Origin: Clostridiaceae bacterium
Lineage (GTDB): Bacteria; Bacillota_I; Bacilli_A; Erysipelotrichales; Coprobacillaceae
Reading direction: 5' to 3'
Assembly (NCBI GenBank): GCA_902363625.1
Contig: CABJAS010000001.1
Span: forward strand, 124,001 to 188,000
DNA length: 64,000 nt
A program made the translations under genes and the position numbers. The notes under the pieces were generated by a model, which was given only the letters and a program-made list of their open reading frames with translations, had not been told where the DNA came from and did not search any database. Positions 1 through 7,637 of the stretch are shown here, one piece after another; positions within the stretch are counted from its first letter, which is position 1; every line of letters begins with the position of its first letter.

Positions 1-573
1 GGGGAAGGGAAATCAACTACACTGCATGCTTTGCTGCATCGTATTTTTCAAAAAGGAAGGGTACATATTATTACAATGGAAGATCCCATTGAAATTGTGG
101 AGCCAACTTTTGTTCAAATACAAATGAATTTAGATGCAGGTATTAATTTTGAAAATTCTCTTAAACAGATTTTACGTCATGATCCGGATGTAGTCATGAT
201 CGGTGAAATTCGCGATGAAGCATCGGCAGCTTTGGCGGTTCGCTGTGCCTTGACAGGCTGTTTAGTGTTGTCTACACTGCATTCAAAAAACTGTTTGGGA
301 GCCATCCATCGTCTTAAAAACTTAGGAATAAGCGAGTTGGATTTAAGAGATACTTTGCAATATGTGATGTCTCAGCGGCTGATCTATTCTAAACAAAAGG
401 CATTTTCTATCTATGAATGGATCGATGCTTTTACTATCCAGCAGGTTTTATCCAGACAGGAAATCATATACAAGGATTTCATTGCCCATATTAAAGAATC
501 GATTGAGGCAGGGGAGACAGGGCTTGAAGATTATGAAAACAGTGAATTTAAATCAGCGTTATTTGATGATTGA
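1..573 (+). CDS. comGA: ComGA-type competence traffic ATPase (5' truncated)
   Basis: Cytoplasmic hexameric ATPase that powers assembly of the competence pseudopilus used for DNA uptake. The reading frame is open from base 1, and the window begins inside the Walker A loop (GEGKSTT). Downstream are the Asp-box-like segment TMEDPIE, the Walker B region PDVVMIGEIRD and the His-box region TLHSKN, in the order expected for GspE/PilT-family ATPases. The N-terminal part, operon start and promoter lie outside the window. It is the first visible gene of a comG operon and overlaps comGB. Family call is firm; the subtype comes from the following pseudopilin genes. Confidence 0.93.
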   Translation, partial: GEGKSTTLHALLHRIFQKGRVHIITMEDPIEIVEPTFVQIQMNLDAGINFENSLKQILRHDPDVVMIGEIRDEASAALAVRCALTGCLVLSTLHSKNCLGAIHRLKNLGISELDLRDTLQYVMSQRLIYSKQKAFSIYEWIDAFTIQQVLSRQEIIYKDFIAHIKESIEAGETGLEDYENSEFKSALFDD

Positions 574-1546
574 AACATTGTCTCAGTTTATTAAGCAGCA
601 ATATCCCTTAAATGAAGCTCTGCTGATGTGCTATCAGCTATTTAAGGAGCCTTCACTTTTAAAACTGCTTAATGAATTAAAACAAGGAAAGGCAATTGAA
701 GAAAAAACTGATCTTTTGTATGATGATACTCTTTTTAAGGAGTTTTTCACCTTTTATTTGTATCGGGACACCTTAGATCAGGCACTCATAAAGTCAATTG
801 ATTTATGCAGACAAAAAGCTGCTTTAAAACAAGAAATCATAAAAGCTTTTATTTATCCGATCCTTTTGCTAGGTGGAGTCATCAGTTTTTCGTTTATTGC
901 TGTCTTTTATTTGCAGCCGCAGTTTAAGCAGTTCTTTTCTTCATTTGATATCCAATTTAGTTCTATTCAGCAATGGTTAATGCAGCTTCTTTTTGCCTTT
1001 CCTTTTCTTGTATGCGTTATTTTCATTGTGACAGGGGGAATTGCTGTATGGTTCATCAAACAACTAAACGGTGGAAATTTTAAAGAATTAGAAAAATGGT
1101 TTCATTATTGGCCATTTGGCATTGTGTTAAAAAAATACTTTTCTATTAAATTTTGTCTTTATTATAAAGAATTTTTATATCTTGGGTACGACCTGCATAC
1201 GATTCTTGATATGATTTCTCAAAAAATAAAAGATTCACATTTGCAGATGATGGCATTTGAACTTATTGAAAAAGTAAAAACCGGAACAGAATTGACAGAA
1301 ATTATAGAATCCTTTCCCTATTTTGATTCCTATTTTAAGCTAGTCTTTAAGCTGTCCTTATCTCGCCATTCACCATACTCACTATTCGATCAGTATTATG
1401 AAACGAGTATCCTGCTAATAAAGACAACGGTGCACAAAGTTATCCAAGGGGCATTGCCTATTTTGTATGGATTTATAGGGCTTTATATTGTAGGAATCTA
1501 CAGTGGGATGATCCTTCCCATGATGAATATGCTAGATAAAATATAA
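533..1546 (+). CDS. comGB: ComGB-like inner-membrane platform protein
   Basis: Polytopic membrane protein of the GspF/PilC family, the platform between the ComGA ATPase and the pseudopilins. About 337 residues from the chosen ATG at 533, the usual ComGB length; a longer frame is open upstream but lies inside comGA. An alternative ATG at 566 would also overlap the comGA stop. Three hydrophobic segments are visible: one after KAFIYPILLLGGV, one around LLFAFPFLVCVIF and one near the C terminus (ILYGFIGLYIVGIYSGMIL). The overlap with comGA suggests translational coupling. Confidence 0.88.
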   Translation: MKTVNLNQRYLMIETLSQFIKQQYPLNEALLMCYQLFKEPSLLKLLNELKQGKAIEEKTDLLYDDTLFKEFFTFYLYRDTLDQALIKSIDLCRQKAALKQEIIKAFIYPILLLGGVISFSFIAVFYLQPQFKQFFSSFDIQFSSIQQWLMQLLFAFPFLVCVIFIVTGGIAVWFIKQLNGGNFKELEKWFHYWPFGIVLKKYFSIKFCLYYKEFLYLGYDLHTILDMISQKIKDSHLQMMAFELIEKVKTGTELTEIIESFPYFDSYFKLVFKLSLSRHSPYSLFDQYYETSILLIKTTVHKVIQGALPILYGFIGLYIVGIYSGMILPMMNMLDKI

Positions 1547-1558
1547 GGGGGAATAAAA

Positions 1559-1858
1559 ATGAAAAAAGGATTTACACTTATTGAATCTTTATTTGTGATC
1601 GCTGTCATGATGATTGTTTTGCTGGTTGTCATTCCTAATGTGACCAGTAAAAATAAGGTAGTCAAAGATAAAGGCTGCGAAGCACTTTTAGAAGTGGTCA
1701 ATTCTCAGGCTTTACTTTATGAATTGAATACGGGGGAATTTCCTGGATCGATCGATGTATTAATTGATGGAAGCGGAACTTATTTAAATGAAAACCAGCG
1801 CACCTGTCCAAATGGAAAGGCGATTTATTTAAGTAACGGACAAGCCTATGTCAGCTAA
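1559..1858 (+). CDS. comGC: ComGC major pseudopilin
   Basis: Major subunit of the competence pseudopilus, processed by the ComC prepilin peptidase. The 99-residue protein begins MKKGFTLIESL, a class type IV prepilin signal: short basic leader, Gly-Phe cleavage site and Glu at +5, followed by a roughly 20-residue hydrophobic helix. Two later cysteines (KGCEALL and QRTCPNG) could form a disulphide. The start has a good Shine-Dalgarno (GGGGG, 1547-1551). It overlaps comGD by 11 bases. Confidence 0.93.
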   Translation: MKKGFTLIESLFVIAVMMIVLLVVIPNVTSKNKVVKDKGCEALLEVVNSQALLYELNTGEFPGSIDVLIDGSGTYLNENQRTCPNGKAIYLSNGQAYVS

Positions 1859-2153
1859 GTCCGGGTTCACGATGATTGAATCTTTATTTAGTTTAAGCAT
1901 TATCGTGATGATGTTATTCCTTGCTCTACCTAACATGCATTATTCAGGAAACTTTATTGAACCACAGGATCAATGGCGACAGAAGATTTATCATACTCAA
2001 TTACAGGCAATGTTATCTAAAACGCGAATAGAATTAGAAGCAACAGGTGTGACCTTTAATGCATTAGGGCATATTAATCATGCGGCAACAATTGTTCTGG
2101 AGGGACATAAATGTGTTTTTCAGTTAGGCAGCGGACGGTTTTATTTTGAATAG
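1848..2153 (+). CDS. comGD: ComGD-like minor pseudopilin
   Basis: Minor pseudopilin of the competence pilus. The 101-residue protein has the prepilin motif SGFTMIESLF near the N terminus, then a hydrophobic helix and a small C-terminal domain without clear similarity. The start overlaps the end of comGC in another frame and the stop overlaps the next gene, as is usual in comG operons. Assignment to ComGD rests on motif, size and order in the operon, since minor pseudopilins diverge quickly. Confidence 0.82.
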   Translation: MSAKSGFTMIESLFSLSIIVMMLFLALPNMHYSGNFIEPQDQWRQKIYHTQLQAMLSKTRIELEATGVTFNALGHINHAATIVLEGHKCVFQLGSGRFYFE

Positions 2154-2364
2154 GGGATTCACAATGATTGAAACATTGTTTGCTTTTTCACTTTTCTCTT
2201 TTGTGGCAGTTGGCTTAATTCAAGGCATAGTTTCAATAAAAAAAGGAATGAGTGAATCAATAGGCAGCTATCAAGAAAAAATAGACGTTATAGAAAACGG
2301 ACTGGAACAGCTTTTTTTGCCAGTGGATGATGTAGAATGGGCAATCACTCAGGTTTTACCTTAA
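2146..2364 (+). CDS. comGE: ComGE-like minor pseudopilin (TTG start)
   Basis: Small 72-residue protein with the prepilin motif RGFTMIETLF directly at the N terminus and one hydrophobic helix, then a short charged tail. The only start that keeps the leader is TTG at 2146, overlapping the comGD stop; the in-frame ATG at 2164 would remove the Gly-Phe cleavage site. It overlaps the following pseudopilin by 28 bases. ComGE is inferred from position only. Confidence 0.72.
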   Translation: MNRGFTMIETLFAFSLFSFVAVGLIQGIVSIKKGMSESIGSYQEKIDVIENGLEQLFLPVDDVEWAITQVLP

Positions 2365-2741
2365 TTGAGACCTTGTTTTCATTGATGACAGCCAGTATCG
2401 TCTTGACACTCTGTTTTACAGGAATGTCTTTGTTACACCAAATTAAGCCCGTTGAAAAGCCGATGACAGATAAGGAAATCATGTTTAAGCAGCTGCAAAA
2501 TGAATTAATGCTGGCAAAGGATATTTCAACCGATCACGGACAGCTTCGATATTATAAAGATGAGCAATGGTTTACACTTTTTCTTGATCAAAATCGCTTA
2601 GTAAAAAAAGATGGCTATGAAATATACTTATATGATGTTGACCGGCTCTGCTTTGAGGTTAGTGACTATATTTATCTTACTGTCTATCAGGGTGAAAAAG
2701 CAGATCGAAGAATCATAGGAGTCTATTATGATAGTGAATAA
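2337..2741 (+). CDS. comGF: ComGF-like minor pseudopilin
   Basis: A 134-residue pseudopilin beginning MGNHSGFTLIETLF, a canonical prepilin cleavage motif, then a hydrophobic helix and a larger globular C-terminal region whose length fits ComGF. The start lies within the end of the upstream gene and the end overlaps the downstream gene, so the whole cassette is probably translationally coupled. Call based on motif, length and order. Confidence 0.8.
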   Translation: MGNHSGFTLIETLFSLMTASIVLTLCFTGMSLLHQIKPVEKPMTDKEIMFKQLQNELMLAKDISTDHGQLRYYKDEQWFTLFLDQNRLVKKDGYEIYLYDVDRLCFEVSDYIYLTVYQGEKADRRIIGVYYDSE

Positions 2742-3090
2742 AAATGGCTTTGTATTAAAGAATGTTTTATTTTTGCTGCTGGTTTTAAGTGGTATTACGT
2801 TTTCTTTTGCGCACTATTATCAACTGAACCTTAACATTCTTCGGCAAAGCTTATTGCTGGAAAAACAAAAAGCAACGGAGCTTATTCTTTATTCGTACTT
2901 CATGTCACATCTTCATACAAATGAAAGCCAAACGATTGAAAATTCAAACGTTCAGATTACTTATACAATTTCTGCTGCAGATGACCGTTCGGTTTTAAAC
3001 AGCCGAATCTGTTTTGATACATGTTATAGGTGGGAGCTGGAGTATGATTTAGAAAATAAATGTATGATCAGCAGTGAATATATGCCATAA
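2728..3090 (+). CDS. comGG: ComGG-like terminal protein of the comG operon
   Basis: A 120-residue protein, last in the operon. Its N terminus (KNGFVLKNVLF) keeps Gly-Phe but lacks the Thr-Leu-Ile-Glu continuation and the conserved Glu at +5, as is common for the GspK-like tip protein ComGG. One hydrophobic helix follows. Two cysteines (RICFDTCY) lie close together in the C-terminal region. Identity is positional; similarity to known ComGG proteins cannot be judged by eye. Confidence 0.68.
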   Translation: MIVNKNGFVLKNVLFLLLVLSGITFSFAHYYQLNLNILRQSLLLEKQKATELILYSYFMSHLHTNESQTIENSNVQITYTISAADDRSVLNSRICFDTCYRWELEYDLENKCMISSEYMP

Positions 3091-3121
3091 TTAGAAAAAA
3101 GAACAAGAAATTATGGAAGGC

Positions 3122-3130
3122 TGCTATAAT
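3122..3130 (+). promoter_or_regulatory. Extended -10 promoter before the GNAT gene
   Basis: TGCTATAAT matches an extended -10 element (TGnTATAAT), 26 bases before the ATG of the next gene. No convincing -35 is seen, which extended -10 promoters tolerate. It would separate the acetyltransferase from the comG operon. Confidence 0.5.
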
Positions 3131-3156
3131 GGGAAGACAAGAGTGAGGAAGAAATA

Positions 3157-3666
3157 ATGATTTTAGAAACAGAACGTTTGTATTTAAGAGAAATGACACA
3201 TGAAGATGAAAAGGATTTATCGGAAATGCTGCAAGATCCAAAAGTGATGTATGCTTATGAACATAACTTTAGTGACACGGATGTTCAGATTTGGCTGGAT
3301 CGCCAGCTTGCCCGCTATCATAAAGACGGTTTTGGATTATGGGCAATCATTTTAAAAGAGACAGATGAGATGATCGGGCAAGCAGGACTAACTCTTCAAA
3401 AATGTATGAAGGAAGAAGTACTGGAAATCGGGTATCTGCTTAAAAAGCGATTTATGCATCATGGTTATGCCAAAGAAGCGGCAGAAGGATGTAAACGTTA
3501 TGCGTTTAATCAGCTGAATGCAGTAAAAGTCCATTCCATTATAAAAGCGGATAATGTTTCATCAATAAAAGTTGCTAAAGCGATTGGGATGCATAAAGAA
3601 AAAGAATTTATGGCACAATACTACAATGGGGATCAGCTGCATTATCTTTTTACGATACAAAAATAA
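3157..3666 (+). CDS. GNAT acetyltransferase, RimJ/RimL type
   Basis: Predicted acetyl-CoA-dependent N-acetyltransferase of 169 residues. The opening LETERLYLREM is typical of the RimJ/RimL-like (Acetyltransf_3) group. A central EIGYLLKKRFMHHGYAKEA stretch forms the beta4 strand and acetyl-CoA binding loop, with HHGYAKEA in place of the usual Q/RxxGxG/A. NVSSIKVAKAIGM matches the C-terminal conserved segment. The substrate is unknown. It sits alone between comG and a small membrane gene, with a likely promoter of its own. Confidence 0.85.
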   Translation: MILETERLYLREMTHEDEKDLSEMLQDPKVMYAYEHNFSDTDVQIWLDRQLARYHKDGFGLWAIILKETDEMIGQAGLTLQKCMKEEVLEIGYLLKKRFMHHGYAKEAAEGCKRYAFNQLNAVKVHSIIKADNVSSIKVAKAIGMHKEKEFMAQYYNGDQLHYLFTIQK

Positions 3667-3713
3667 TTTAATGCTTTAAACCAATAAATTTGGTCATAAT
3701 AACATTGGGTGAT

Positions 3714-4064
3714 ATGATGTATCTATTTTATCTTTCAATCTACAGTTATTTGATTTGGCTGTTGTTTTTTACAATCGATTATTTCTTTTTACCAATTCAA
3801 TTTGCATATGAGATGCATTGGCTGCAGTTCCTTATTTTTATCGTGATTGGATTAATTCTTAGCTATCTTTTCACACAACTTTTAAAGACGCTGAAATGCA
3901 ATCGCTATTTATTAAGTATACTCATGGCTATTCTCATCTTATTTGTACAATGGCTAAGTGGTTTCTTTATTTTAGATCCTTTTTCGGCATTTACCTTTCT
4001 TTTAACAAACTTTTTATATTCTTTTATCATATTATCTTCACTAAATCAAAAAAATTTGATATAA
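3714..4064 (+). CDS. Small four-helix membrane protein, unknown
   Basis: A hydrophobic protein of 116 residues with four predicted membrane helices and few charged residues, ending in a short polar tail (NQKNLI). The ATG at 3714 (or 3717) follows GGGTGAT; a TTG further upstream lacks a ribosome-binding site. I do not recognise the family. It stands directly before efp, which has its own ribosome-binding site. It could be a fast-evolving membrane protein comparable in position to YqhR-like genes near efp in Bacillus, but I see no sequence support for that. Confidence 0.6.
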   Translation: MMYLFYLSIYSYLIWLLFFTIDYFFLPIQFAYEMHWLQFLIFIVIGLILSYLFTQLLKTLKCNRYLLSILMAILILFVQWLSGFFILDPFSAFTFLLTNFLYSFIILSSLNQKNLI

Positions 4065-4117
4065 TCAATCAATGTTGAGGGAAACCTTAAATTATTTAGT
4101 AAAGGAGAGAGTATAAA

Positions 4118-4675
4118 ATGATTAATGTCGGTGATTTAAGACCAGGTATGACTTTCCAATATGAAGGAAATTTATTTGTTGTACTTGAAGCAAGCCATAA
4201 TAAAACAGCTCGTTCTGCTGCAAACGTTAGAGTAAAAATGAAAAATATGCGTACGGGTTCTACCACTGAAACAACTTTTGGTGGTAATGAAAAAGTTGCA
4301 AAAGCGCATATTGATAAAAATAAAATGCAATACTTATATGACACAGGATCTGAATTAGTATTCATGGATAATGCAACTTATGAACAAATCGAAATTCCTG
4401 CTGCCAATTTAGAATGGGAAATCAATTTTCTAAAACCGAGTGATGAAGTCGAAGTGACAAGCTTTGAAGGAGAAGTGTTGGGATTATCATTGCCAATCAA
4501 TGTTCCTTTCCAAATCACAGAAACTGAACCAGCTGTCAAAGGCGATACTGCTACTGGAGCGACTAAAAATGCTACAATTGAAACTGGTTTCCAAATTAAA
4601 GTTCCTTTATTTATCAGTGAAGGCGAAATGGTTATTGTAAGTACAGTAGACGGAAAATACCAAGGTAGAGCATAA
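4118..4675 (+). CDS. efp: Translation elongation factor P
   Basis: EF-P binds the ribosome between the P and E sites and relieves stalling at consecutive prolines. The 185-residue length and three beta-barrel domains are standard; the N-terminal KOW-like domain starts INVGDLRPGMTF and the last domain ends ETGFQIKVPLFISEGE. In the loop that carries the modified Lys in Bacillus (K32) or E. coli (K34), this protein reads HNKTARSAA, placing Arg32 at the tip. A strong ribosome-binding site (AAAGGAGAG) precedes the ATG, and a terminator follows at once. Confidence 0.96.
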   Translation: MINVGDLRPGMTFQYEGNLFVVLEASHNKTARSAANVRVKMKNMRTGSTTETTFGGNEKVAKAHIDKNKMQYLYDTGSELVFMDNATYEQIEIPAANLEWEINFLKPSDEVEVTSFEGEVLGLSLPINVPFQITETEPAVKGDTATGATKNATIETGFQIKVPLFISEGEMVIVSTVDGKYQGRA

Positions 4676-4702
4676 GAACTTCAAAAATGAAGTTCTTTTT
4701 TC
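4674..4702 (+). terminator. Rho-independent terminator of efp
   Basis: The inverted repeat AAGAACTTC / GAAGTTCTT with a five-base loop is followed by a T run. It starts in the efp stop codon and separates efp from spoIIIAH. Confidence 0.85.
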
Positions 4703-4757
4703 ATATTCTCAAACTTTCTACATATATTGTATTGTCATACATAGAAAGGAGAATATT

Positions 4758-5243
4758 ATGAACAAGCAAGCGTTAACTTTTTTATCCCTATTCAGTCTTA
4801 TCTTGATGTTATCTGTGTATTATATCTTGCTTCCACCAATTGAAAATACATTACCTGTCAGTGAACCGGTAGAACAGGAACAAGAGCAGGAAAACAAAGA
4901 AGCGGATTTTGATTCAATGAAGTCTGACCTGGATGAACGTCATAACTCTGAAGTAGCAGGATATAACGCTATTATCGCATCAACAGATAGCAATATCGAC
5001 CAAGTGAGTGAAGCGTTAGAAAATATTGATATGGTCAATGTAAACAAAGAATTAGAGAAAACACTTTCTAAACAAGTAAAAGATATGGGATATAATGATG
5101 CATTTGTTGAGATTAACAACAAGGTCATCAAAGTCACGATAAAAAAAGAAAATGGTGAAGCTGGCGAAGTTGCTAAAATTATTAATGCTATTTATGCTTC
5201 AACAAACAATAGTTATTTAGTGGAAGTAAAATTTATTGCTTAG
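4758..5243 (+). CDS. spoIIIAH: Stage III sporulation protein AH
   Basis: Mother-cell membrane protein whose extracytoplasmic domain pairs with forespore SpoIIQ to build the channel between the two cells during engulfment. The N terminus contains one membrane anchor (LFSLILMLSVYYILLP), closely matching the SLxxxLSVYYI anchor of known SpoIIIAH. Then come an acidic Glu/Gln-rich linker and an alpha/beta domain of the YscJ/ring-building type. At 161 residues it is shorter than the roughly 218-residue Bacillus protein, mostly in the linker. Bacillus has spoIIIAA-AG and accBC between efp and nusB; here only this gene and the Asp23 gene remain. Confidence 0.86.
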   Translation: MNKQALTFLSLFSLILMLSVYYILLPPIENTLPVSEPVEQEQEQENKEADFDSMKSDLDERHNSEVAGYNAIIASTDSNIDQVSEALENIDMVNVNKELEKTLSKQVKDMGYNDAFVEINNKVIKVTIKKENGEAGEVAKIINAIYASTNNSYLVEVKFIA

Positions 5244-5307
5244 ATTCCTTGTAATTTAACTTGGTTTTTTATACAATAGAGTTAAGTAGTAAAGGAGAAT
5301 GATCGAT

Positions 5308-5625
5308 ATGGCTCAAAGTATTTATTATAGTAATCCAGCAAACGAAAAATTAGGTAAAATCTGTATCGGTTTACCGGTATTTAACCTTATTGCAGAAAAA
5401 TCAATTGATGAAATTGAAGGTGTCCATGTAAGTGGAAAAAATGGTATTTTAAGTGAACTTGACGGCACCGATTTAACAATGACAATCAACACTAAAATTT
5501 CATACGGAATTTTGGCAAGCAAAGCTTCAAAGGAGATTCAGGAGCGGGTAACACGTGCGATCTTTGATATGAGCAATGTTTCACCAAAAGCAATTAATGT
5601 TAATGTGATCGGGATTGAATTTTAA
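5308..5625 (+). CDS. Asp23/Gls24 family protein (YqhY-like)
   Basis: A 105-residue Asp23/Gls24 (DUF322) protein. Family features are the repeated pattern of a short strand, EIEGVHVS, a central segment ending ISYGILASKASKEIQERV, and the closing VNVNVIGIEF. Members attach to envelope functions; Bacillus YqhY, found at the same place before nusB, is linked to acetyl-CoA carboxylase activity. The ATG at 5308 is chosen because AAAGGAG (5291-5297) is ten bases upstream; an ATG at 5299 is too close. Confidence 0.85.
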   Translation: MAQSIYYSNPANEKLGKICIGLPVFNLIAEKSIDEIEGVHVSGKNGILSELDGTDLTMTINTKISYGILASKASKEIQERVTRAIFDMSNVSPKAINVNVIGIEF

Positions 5626-5649
5626 CCAGTTTAAAAACTGGTTTTTTTT
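5624..5649 (+). terminator. Rho-independent terminator
   Basis: The perfect nine-base-pair repeat AACCAGTTT / AAACTGGTT with a two-base gap and eight Ts begins at the stop codon of the Asp23 gene. It separates that gene from nusB. Confidence 0.85.
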
Positions 5650-5704
5650 GTTATCTTATGATATTATATTAAATTGTATAAATACATATTGGAGGATTTT
5701 AGGA

Positions 5705-6109
5705 ATGGCTAAAACACGTCGTCAAATAGCTAGAGAAACAGCAATGATTGCAATTTATCAATATTTGCTTGTAGATCATAGTTTAGAAGAGATTGAAACA
5801 TATATATCAGAAAATAAAACAATCATGGAAGATGAAGCAACGTACACTTTTTGCAAGACGCTGATTGATACAACTTTATTAAATTTAGATCAGTATCGCA
5901 ATGAAATTTCAAAGCATCTGAAAAAAGGATGGACATGGGAACGTTTAAGTAAGATGGAACAGGCAATTCTTCTAGTAGCAACATCTGAAATGTTGGATTC
6001 TGATCTAGCTAAAGGGGTTATCATTAATGAAGCTATTTTAATAGCGAAAACTTATTGTGATGAAGAGTCATATAAGTATATTAATGGTGTACTGCACTCA
6101 CTGATTTAA
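5705..6109 (+). CDS. nusB: Transcription antitermination factor NusB
   Basis: RNA-binding component of the Nus complex that promotes antitermination in rRNA operons. The 134-residue, all-helical protein starts KTRRQIARETAMIAIYQY, the usual arginine-rich opening, and ends DEESYKYINGVLHSLI, matching the conserved ..KFVNGVL..I end of NusB. The ATG at 5705 follows GGAGG; upstream in-frame codons overlap the previous terminator and were rejected. It is the first gene of an operon; its stop overlaps the xseA start (TAATG). Confidence 0.93.
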   Translation: MAKTRRQIARETAMIAIYQYLLVDHSLEEIETYISENKTIMEDEATYTFCKTLIDTTLLNLDQYRNEISKHLKKGWTWERLSKMEQAILLVATSEMLDSDLAKGVIINEAILIAKTYCDEESYKYINGVLHSLI

Positions 6110-7428
6110 TGGAACAGCGTTATTTAACAGTCAGTGCCTTAAATAATTATTTAAAAGCAAAATTAGATCAGGATGTACATCTGCAAAAAATATTTCTGCA
6201 AGGGGAAATTTCTAACTTAAAATTACATAGTTCAGGGCATTATTATTTTACCTTAAAAGATGAAAAATCAAGAATTAATGCTGTGATGTTTTCAAGTTAT
6301 GTTCAAAAGTTGAAGATTCGTTTAGAAAACGGAATGAAAGTATTGATTGTCGGCAGTATTTCTGTATATGTGGCAGCCGGTAATTTTCAGCTGTATGTTT
6401 ATCATGTGGAGCTAGATGGCATAGGAAATCTCTATATTCAATTTGAACAGTTAAAAAAGAAATTATATAATGAAGGATTGTTTGATGATACACACAAGAA
6501 AACAATTCCTGTGTATCCAGAAGAAATAGGAATTATCACCGCTTACCCAAGTGCGGCTTTAGAAGATATTTTGCGTACTGTGCATAATCGGTTCCCACTA
6601 GTTAAAATCAAACTGTTTCCAACATTGGTTCAGGGAGAAACTGCCTATCTAAATATCATTGATTGTTTAAAGCAAGCAGATTCCATGAAACTGGATGTTC
6701 TTATCTTAGCTCGTGGAGGAGGTTCTTTGGAAGATTTGTGGAATTTTAATAATGAAGAATTAGTACGAACCGTTTATATGTGTCAAACTCCACTGATCAG
6801 CGGGGTAGGACATGAAGTAGATACGACATTGGTGGATTATGTAGCGGATCTGCGTGCGGCAACGCCAACGGCGGCGGCAACGGCAGCGGTTCCCGATTTA
6901 AATGAATTACTGATGCAAAATGATGCGACAATGGATTATCTTCAAACATTGATGATGCACCAGTTAGAAAATACGAAAACAAAACTAAGTCATCTCAGTC
7001 AGCACCCATGTTTAAAAGAACCGCAAAGAATGATCGCTAAGCAACAAGAAAAAGCAGCGATGCATGCCATCTTTTTAAAACAGCAGATGACATTAATTTT
7101 AAGGCAATACCGCTATCTGCTCAGTCAGCAGGATCAAAAAATTCTGCCGATGACACAGCAGTTTATTCAAAAGCAATATTACACGATTGAACAGCAGACT
7201 CAGCAGATGCAATATGCCTTAGTGCAGAAAATGAATACAAAAAAACAAAACTTTAGGCAGCTTTTAGAACAATTACAGCTGTTAAGTCCGTTAAATATTT
7301 TAAAAAGAGGCTATGCCATTGTTGAAACGAATGGGCATGTCATTGATAGCATTCAGCAAGTTAAAGCGAATGATGAAATTGCCATACGTTTAAGTGATGG
7401 CACGATTAAAGCCACTGTAAAGGAGTAA
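6109..7428 (+). CDS. xseA: Exodeoxyribonuclease VII large subunit
   Basis: Catalytic subunit of exonuclease VII, which degrades single-stranded DNA from both ends. The 439-residue protein has an N-terminal OB fold ([14 protein letters not shown] to about residue 100), then the catalytic domain with [17 protein letters not shown] and [14 protein letters not shown], and a long helical C-terminal coiled coil rich in Gln that carries the small subunits. The C terminus [13 protein letters not shown] is typical. The start shares an A with the nusB stop. Confidence 0.96.
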   Translation: MEQRYLTVSALNNYLKAKLDQDVHLQKIFLQGEISNLKLHSSGHYYFTLKDEKSRINAVMFSSYVQKLKIRLENGMKVLIVGSISVYVAAGNFQLYVYHVELDGIGNLYIQFEQLKKKLYNEGLFDDTHKKTIPVYPEEIGIITAYPSAALEDILRTVHNRFPLVKIKLFPTLVQGETAYLNIIDCLKQADSMKLDVLILARGGGSLEDLWNFNNEELVRTVYMCQTPLISGVGHEVDTTLVDYVADLRAATPTAAATAAVPDLNELLMQNDATMDYLQTLMMHQLENTKTKLSHLSQHPCLKEPQRMIAKQQEKAAMHAIFLKQQMTLILRQYRYLLSQQDQKILPMTQQFIQKQYYTIEQQTQQMQYALVQKMNTKKQNFRQLLEQLQLLSPLNILKRGYAIVETNGHVIDSIQQVKANDEIAIRLSDGTIKATVKE

Positions 7429-7432
7429 GAGT

Positions 7433-7633
7433 ATGGCAGAGATTACATTAGAAGAAGCAATGAAACGATTAGATGAAATCGTAAAAATATTAGAGAAGAA
7501 TGAAGAACCTTTAGAAGAATCTATTAAGTTGTTTCAAGAGGGAATGGATCTCTCTAAATTATGCAATGATAAACTGACACATTTTGAAAAACAAGTCGTA
7601 GAAATTATTGGTAGTAAAGAAAGTCAGGATTAA
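7433..7633 (+). CDS. xseB: Exodeoxyribonuclease VII small subunit
   Basis: Small helical hairpin subunit that binds XseA. 66 residues, with the family pattern [16 protein letters not shown], then [15 protein letters not shown] and LSKLCNDKL. It lies four bases after xseA. Confidence 0.95.
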   Translation: MAEITLEEAMKRLDEIVKILEKNEEPLEESIKLFQEGMDLSKLCNDKLTHFEKQVVEIIGSKESQD

Positions 7634-7637
7634 ACCG

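Noticed and set aside
4736..4743. CATACATA as a sigma-E -10 for spoIIIAH
   Set aside because: It would put the transcription start within or after the ribosome-binding site, and no -35 lies at the right distance.
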